A stretch of DNA of 64,000 nucleotides, taken from the NCBI GenBank assembly GCA_002452095.1, contig DKEG01000060.1, positions 32,822 through 96,821 of the forward strand. Reading direction: 5' to 3'. Shown in pieces: positions 61,247 through 64,000 of this stretch. The notes under the pieces are model-generated. The model saw only the letters and a program-made list of their open reading frames with translations, was not told where the DNA came from and ran no database searches. How positions within the stretch are numbered: position 1 is the first letter of the stretch; the number at the start of each line of letters is the position of its first letter. Origin of the DNA: Bacteroidales bacterium UBA6828 (GTDB taxonomy: Bacteria > Bacteroidota > Bacteroidia > Bacteroidales > Paludibacteraceae). Position numbers and translations under genes: made by a program.

Positions 61247-63111
61247 CAATCAATTGGCAAAAATACGGTATAGAAGTGCCTAACGGCAGGACAAATGGTA
61301 ATATCAAGGTATTCTGCCCGATGTGCCACAACGAACGCCACGACAAGCGAGATAAATCGCTATCGTGCAACCTCGCAACAGGAGAGTTCTGCTGCCACTA
61401 TTGCGGTTACAAAGGTATAGCCAAGGAATACTCCGACAGCGAAAAACGCGAGTGGGCGAAGCAGCAGCCGTGGTACAACCCTCACCCCATACGCAGAGAA
61501 CCGAAAGTGTATCGCAAGCCGAAACCACGACAGACAACCGCAATGTCAGACAAGGCTATTGCTTGGTTTGAGGGGCGTGCTATCAGTCGTTCCACCGTGG
61601 AAACAATGCGTATCACGGAGGGGCTGGAGTTTATGCCGCAGAAAGGCAAAGAGTGGAATACCGTGCAGTTCAACTACTACAAAAACGGAGAACTCGTCAA
61701 CACTAAGTTCCGCACAGGCGATAAATGCTTCAAACTCTGCCAAGGCGCAGAACTTCTGCCCTACAACATCGATGCTATCAAGGACACACCCGAATGTATT
61801 ATCACAGAGGGAGAGATGGACGCACTATCATTCATCGAATGTGGCTACCCGAATACCATATCAGTACCCAACGGAGCAAACGCCAATCTCACCTACCTTG
61901 ACGACTATATTGAAGACTATTTCGACAACAAGGAGACCATCTACATCGCTTCCGACACTGACACCAAAGGCACAATCTTGCGTGACGAACTCATCAGGCG
62001 TTTTGGCGTGGAGCGGTGTAAGATAGTGGAGTATGGGGACGGCTGTAAGGATGCTAACGAACACCTGATAAAATACGGTAAACAGAGCCTGCGAGAGTGC
62101 ATTGTCAACGCCAAAGAAATCAAAGTGGAGGGCATATTCAGTATGTCCGACTTTGAGCAGTCTCTTGACGCACTCTTCGAGAGCGGCTGGCAGAAAGGAG
62201 TAACCATCGGGCATCCCAATTTTGACAACCTGCTGTCCTTCGAGACCAAACGGCTCTGTATCGTAACAGGCATACCCGGAAGCGGCAAGTCGGAGTTCAT
62301 CGACGAGATAGCAGAACGGCTCAACATACGCTACGGTTGGAGGTTTGCCTATTTCAGTCCGGAGAACGCACCGCTCGCCTACCACGCTTCCAAACTTATT
62401 GAGAAATTCACAGGGCATAAGTTCGGTAAGGAAACACTCCCATATAACGAGTATCAGCAAGTCAAGTTACACCTTGAGACGGACTTCTATTTCATAGCAC
62501 CCAAGGACGACTTTCACCTGCAAACTATTCTCGACCGTGCCAAATACCTTGTCCGCAAGCGAGGCATCAAGGCTTTAGTGATTGACCCTTACAACCGCTT
62601 GGAGAACGAGCAGGGCAATCAAAACGAAACGCAGTATATCAGTAGCGTGCTTGACCGACTGACCAACTTTGCACAACAGAACGATGTACTGGTCATTCTT
62701 ATGGCGCACCCTACCAAACAACCCAAGACCAAAGATGGCACTATCGAAGTGCCAACGCTCTACGACATCAGCGGTTCGGCACACTTCTACAACAAATGCG
62801 ACTTCGGTATTATCGTCCACCGCGACCGACTCCAAGAGCGTGTGGAGGTGCGAGTGTCGAAAGTCAAATTCCGACATCTCGGACAGGTAGGCACAGCCTA
62901 TTTCAAGTACAACCTGAACAACGGACGCTACACGCCATATACAGAGGGACAAGAACCGCAATGGGACAACTCCAACCACCTCATCAACGACCTCCAACAA
63001 AAGCAGATGGACGCAGAAGCGGCAGCCGTGTTCAATTTCGATACCAACAACGAGAACGACGACCCCTTTGCCTCTGACTACGTGGACGATGACGAAGATT
63101 GCCCGTTCTGA
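61243..63111 (+). CDS. Bifunctional primase-helicase (T7 gp4-like)
   Basis: 622 residues from ATG 61243. A zinc ribbon (CPMC...CCHYC, ~25-55), a TOPRIM region with IITEGEMDALSF (~190) and YIASDTDTKG, then a DnaB-type helicase C-terminal half with Walker A TGIPGSGKSE (~343), Walker B ALVIDPYNRLE (~447) and LMAHPTKQP (~487). It primes and unwinds DNA at the phage fork. The C-terminus is acidic (DDDEDCPF), as is typical for helicases that bind polymerase. The ATGA overlap places it in the replication operon. Confidence 0.92.
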   Translation: MTINWQKYGIEVPNGRTNGNIKVFCPMCHNERHDKRDKSLSCNLATGEFCCHYCGYKGIAKEYSDSEKREWAKQQPWYNPHPIRREPKVYRKPKPRQTTAMSDKAIAWFEGRAISRSTVETMRITEGLEFMPQKGKEWNTVQFNYYKNGELVNTKFRTGDKCFKLCQGAELLPYNIDAIKDTPECIITEGEMDALSFIECGYPNTISVPNGANANLTYLDDYIEDYFDNKETIYIASDTDTKGTILRDELIRRFGVERCKIVEYGDGCKDANEHLIKYGKQSLRECIVNAKEIKVEGIFSMSDFEQSLDALFESGWQKGVTIGHPNFDNLLSFETKRLCIVTGIPGSGKSEFIDEIAERLNIRYGWRFAYFSPENAPLAYHASKLIEKFTGHKFGKETLPYNEYQQVKLHLETDFYFIAPKDDFHLQTILDRAKYLVRKRGIKALVIDPYNRLENEQGNQNETQYISSVLDRLTNFAQQNDVLVILMAHPTKQPKTKDGTIEVPTLYDISGSAHFYNKCDFGIIVHRDRLQERVEVRVSKVKFRHLGQVGTAYFKYNLNNGRYTPYTEGQEPQWDNSNHLINDLQQKQMDAEAAAVFNFDTNNENDDPFASDYVDDDEDCPF

Positions 63112-63135
63112 CAATAACTACAAAAATGCATAGAT

Positions 63136-63279
63136 ATGACTATTCAATCTTTGGCTGATGTTAGCCGCCTGTATAGACAGGGGATAAATATCTGTATCGG
63201 CTGCGAATACGAACGCACAGCCGCTTGCACAGAGGACAGAATAACAACTTGTAATAAACAACCACACCTATGGCACTAA
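63136..63279 (+). CDS. Small Cys-rich protein
   Basis: 47 residues (MTIQSLADVSRLYRQG). Cys spacing CIGC-x(8)-C-x(7)-C could bind zinc. It overlaps the next gene by 10 bp. The frame is short, so this is not certain. Confidence 0.45.
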   Translation: MTIQSLADVSRLYRQGINICIGCEYERTAACTEDRITTCNKQPHLWH

Positions 63280-63545
63280 CACAATCAGAAATAACCGAGC
63301 AGTTACAGCAGGCGATAATGCTCATCGACGATGTGCGCTGCGCACTCGAAAACGACCACCCCGCTATTCACCAAGACCTCGTGGAGGTACGCTGGTTCAA
63401 CACAGCAGAGGTACAACCCGACAACGGACAGAAAGTGATAGTCCGCACACCGACAGGCGAGGTCTATTTCCTCACCTACCCTTTCAACCACACCAAATAC
63501 CCGCAATGGTGGGTGATACCAAAAGACAAAACTAACAAACAATGA
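63270..63545 (+). CDS. DUF551-like small phage protein
   Basis: 91 residues. The pattern WFNTAEVQPDNGQKVIVRTPTGEV...YPQWWVIP matches DUF551-type phage proteins, which have W...P..G..V.V....G......W. Helical N-terminus. It overlaps the methyltransferase by 4 bp (ATGA). The function is not known. Confidence 0.7.
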   Translation: MALTQSEITEQLQQAIMLIDDVRCALENDHPAIHQDLVEVRWFNTAEVQPDNGQKVIVRTPTGEVYFLTYPFNHTKYPQWWVIPKDKTNKQ

Positions 63546-64000
63546 AACGAGTAGAACTATTTAACGACCATTTTCAGAATTTCAAGCAGTACGGCATACC
63601 ACACGCACAACTGATTATAGCGGACATCCCGTATAACATCGGTATCAATGCGTATGCAAGCAATCCCGCGTGGTACAAAGACGGAGACAACAAGAACGGC
63701 GAAAGCAGTCTGGCAGGCAAAGAGTTTTTCGACACCGACAAAGATTTCCGCCCTGCCGAGTTTATGCACTTTTGCAGCCAAATGCTCGTCCGTGAACCCA
63801 AAGGCGGTATACAGGAGGATGAGGAGGGAAACGAGCAGGACAAGCCTATGGTCGGCACTAAACGCAAAGGCAATGCTCCGTGTATGATTATCTTTTGCGC
63901 CTTTGAGCAAATGCACTATCTCATCGACCTCGGCAAGCGGTATGGCTTTTATCACTACATACCATTGATATTCCGCAAAAACTTTTCAGCGCAAGTCCTT
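63542..64000 (+). CDS. DNA methyltransferase (partial)
   Basis: Cut by the window edge; 153 residues seen. The motif ADIPYNIG (~29-36) is the D-P-P-Y-type catalytic motif of amino-N6-adenine / N4-cytosine methylases, in the variant DIPY. The following NPAWYKDGDNKN and the FMHFCSQMLVREP segment agree with a D12/beta-class phage methylase. The S-adenosylmethionine motif FxGxG lies outside. It may shield the element from host restriction or from its own Mrr nuclease. Confidence 0.8.
   Translation, partial: MKRVELFNDHFQNFKQYGIPHAQLIIADIPYNIGINAYASNPAWYKDGDNKNGESSLAGKEFFDTDKDFRPAEFMHFCSQMLVREPKGGIQEDEEGNEQDKPMVGTKRKGNAPCMIIFCAFEQMHYLIDLGKRYGFYHYIPLIFRKNFSAQVL

Overview
The window looks like a Bacteroidales (Bacteroidota) chromosome. 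Evidence: type IX secretion (T9SS)-type C-terminal sorting domains on giant surface proteins, a murC-ftsQ-ftsA-ftsZ cluster with yqeY close by, NhaD, a two-domain NadE, and above all many promoters of the form TTTG or TTG - 19/20 nt - TAnnTTTG, the Bacteroidota sigma-A type. Most chromosomal genes lack a Shine-Dalgarno sequence. The genus cannot be fixed from the sequence alone.

Layout. (1) 1-3.1 kb: murB (cut by the left edge) and nadE on the minus strand, then convergent tRNA-Glu(CTC) and tRNA-Lys(CTT). (2) 3.5-24.5 kb: a surface-protein locus with two ~1060-residue paralogous secreted proteins, an OmpA-type barrel protein, a second outer-membrane barrel and a 3740-residue protein built from about 12 Cys-started FN3-like units alternating with choice-of-anchor-J-like units, ending in a T9SS-type domain. 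(3) 24.5-25.0 kb: a free-standing structured RNA with its own promoter and terminator, 6S-like in shape. (4) 25.0-34.9 kb: an unusual accessory cluster bracketed by two ion-channel genes, with small basic, coiled-coil and membrane proteins, an OmpA-domain protein anchored by one inner-membrane helix, a GIY-YIG nuclease and a leucine-rich-repeat protein that share a nearly identical C-terminal domain, two paralogous small soluble proteins, a lipoprotein and, on the other strand, an HNH nuclease. This is the best candidate for an undescribed system. (5) 35.4-53.3 kb: housekeeping genes: dxs-trkA-trkH, murC-ftsQ-ftsA-ftsZ, then (minus) dedA, yqeY, nhaD, lepA, an EamA transporter, and (plus) mnmE. 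mnmE carries an in-frame pair of 7-bp and 8-bp microsatellites inside its G domain. (6) 53.3-64 kb (runs off the right edge): a prophage-like element beside the 3' end of mnmE: tyrosine integrase, an XRE regulator coupled to an Mrr-type nuclease, then a rightward early/replication operon (HTH proteins, putative annealing protein, YqaJ exonuclease, SF2 helicase, DUF6291-like replication protein, primase-helicase, DUF551-like protein, DNA methyltransferase), many joined by ATGA overlaps.

Intergenic DNA is rich in small repeats: a ~75-bp AT-rich element (about five copies), GACGACGCG-type palindromes, a ~50-bp repeat in two places, and period-7 microsatellites. The ~1 kb between trkH and murC holds only such repeats and the murC promoter. 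The 545 bp before dxs hold two promoters, two repeats and no convincing gene.
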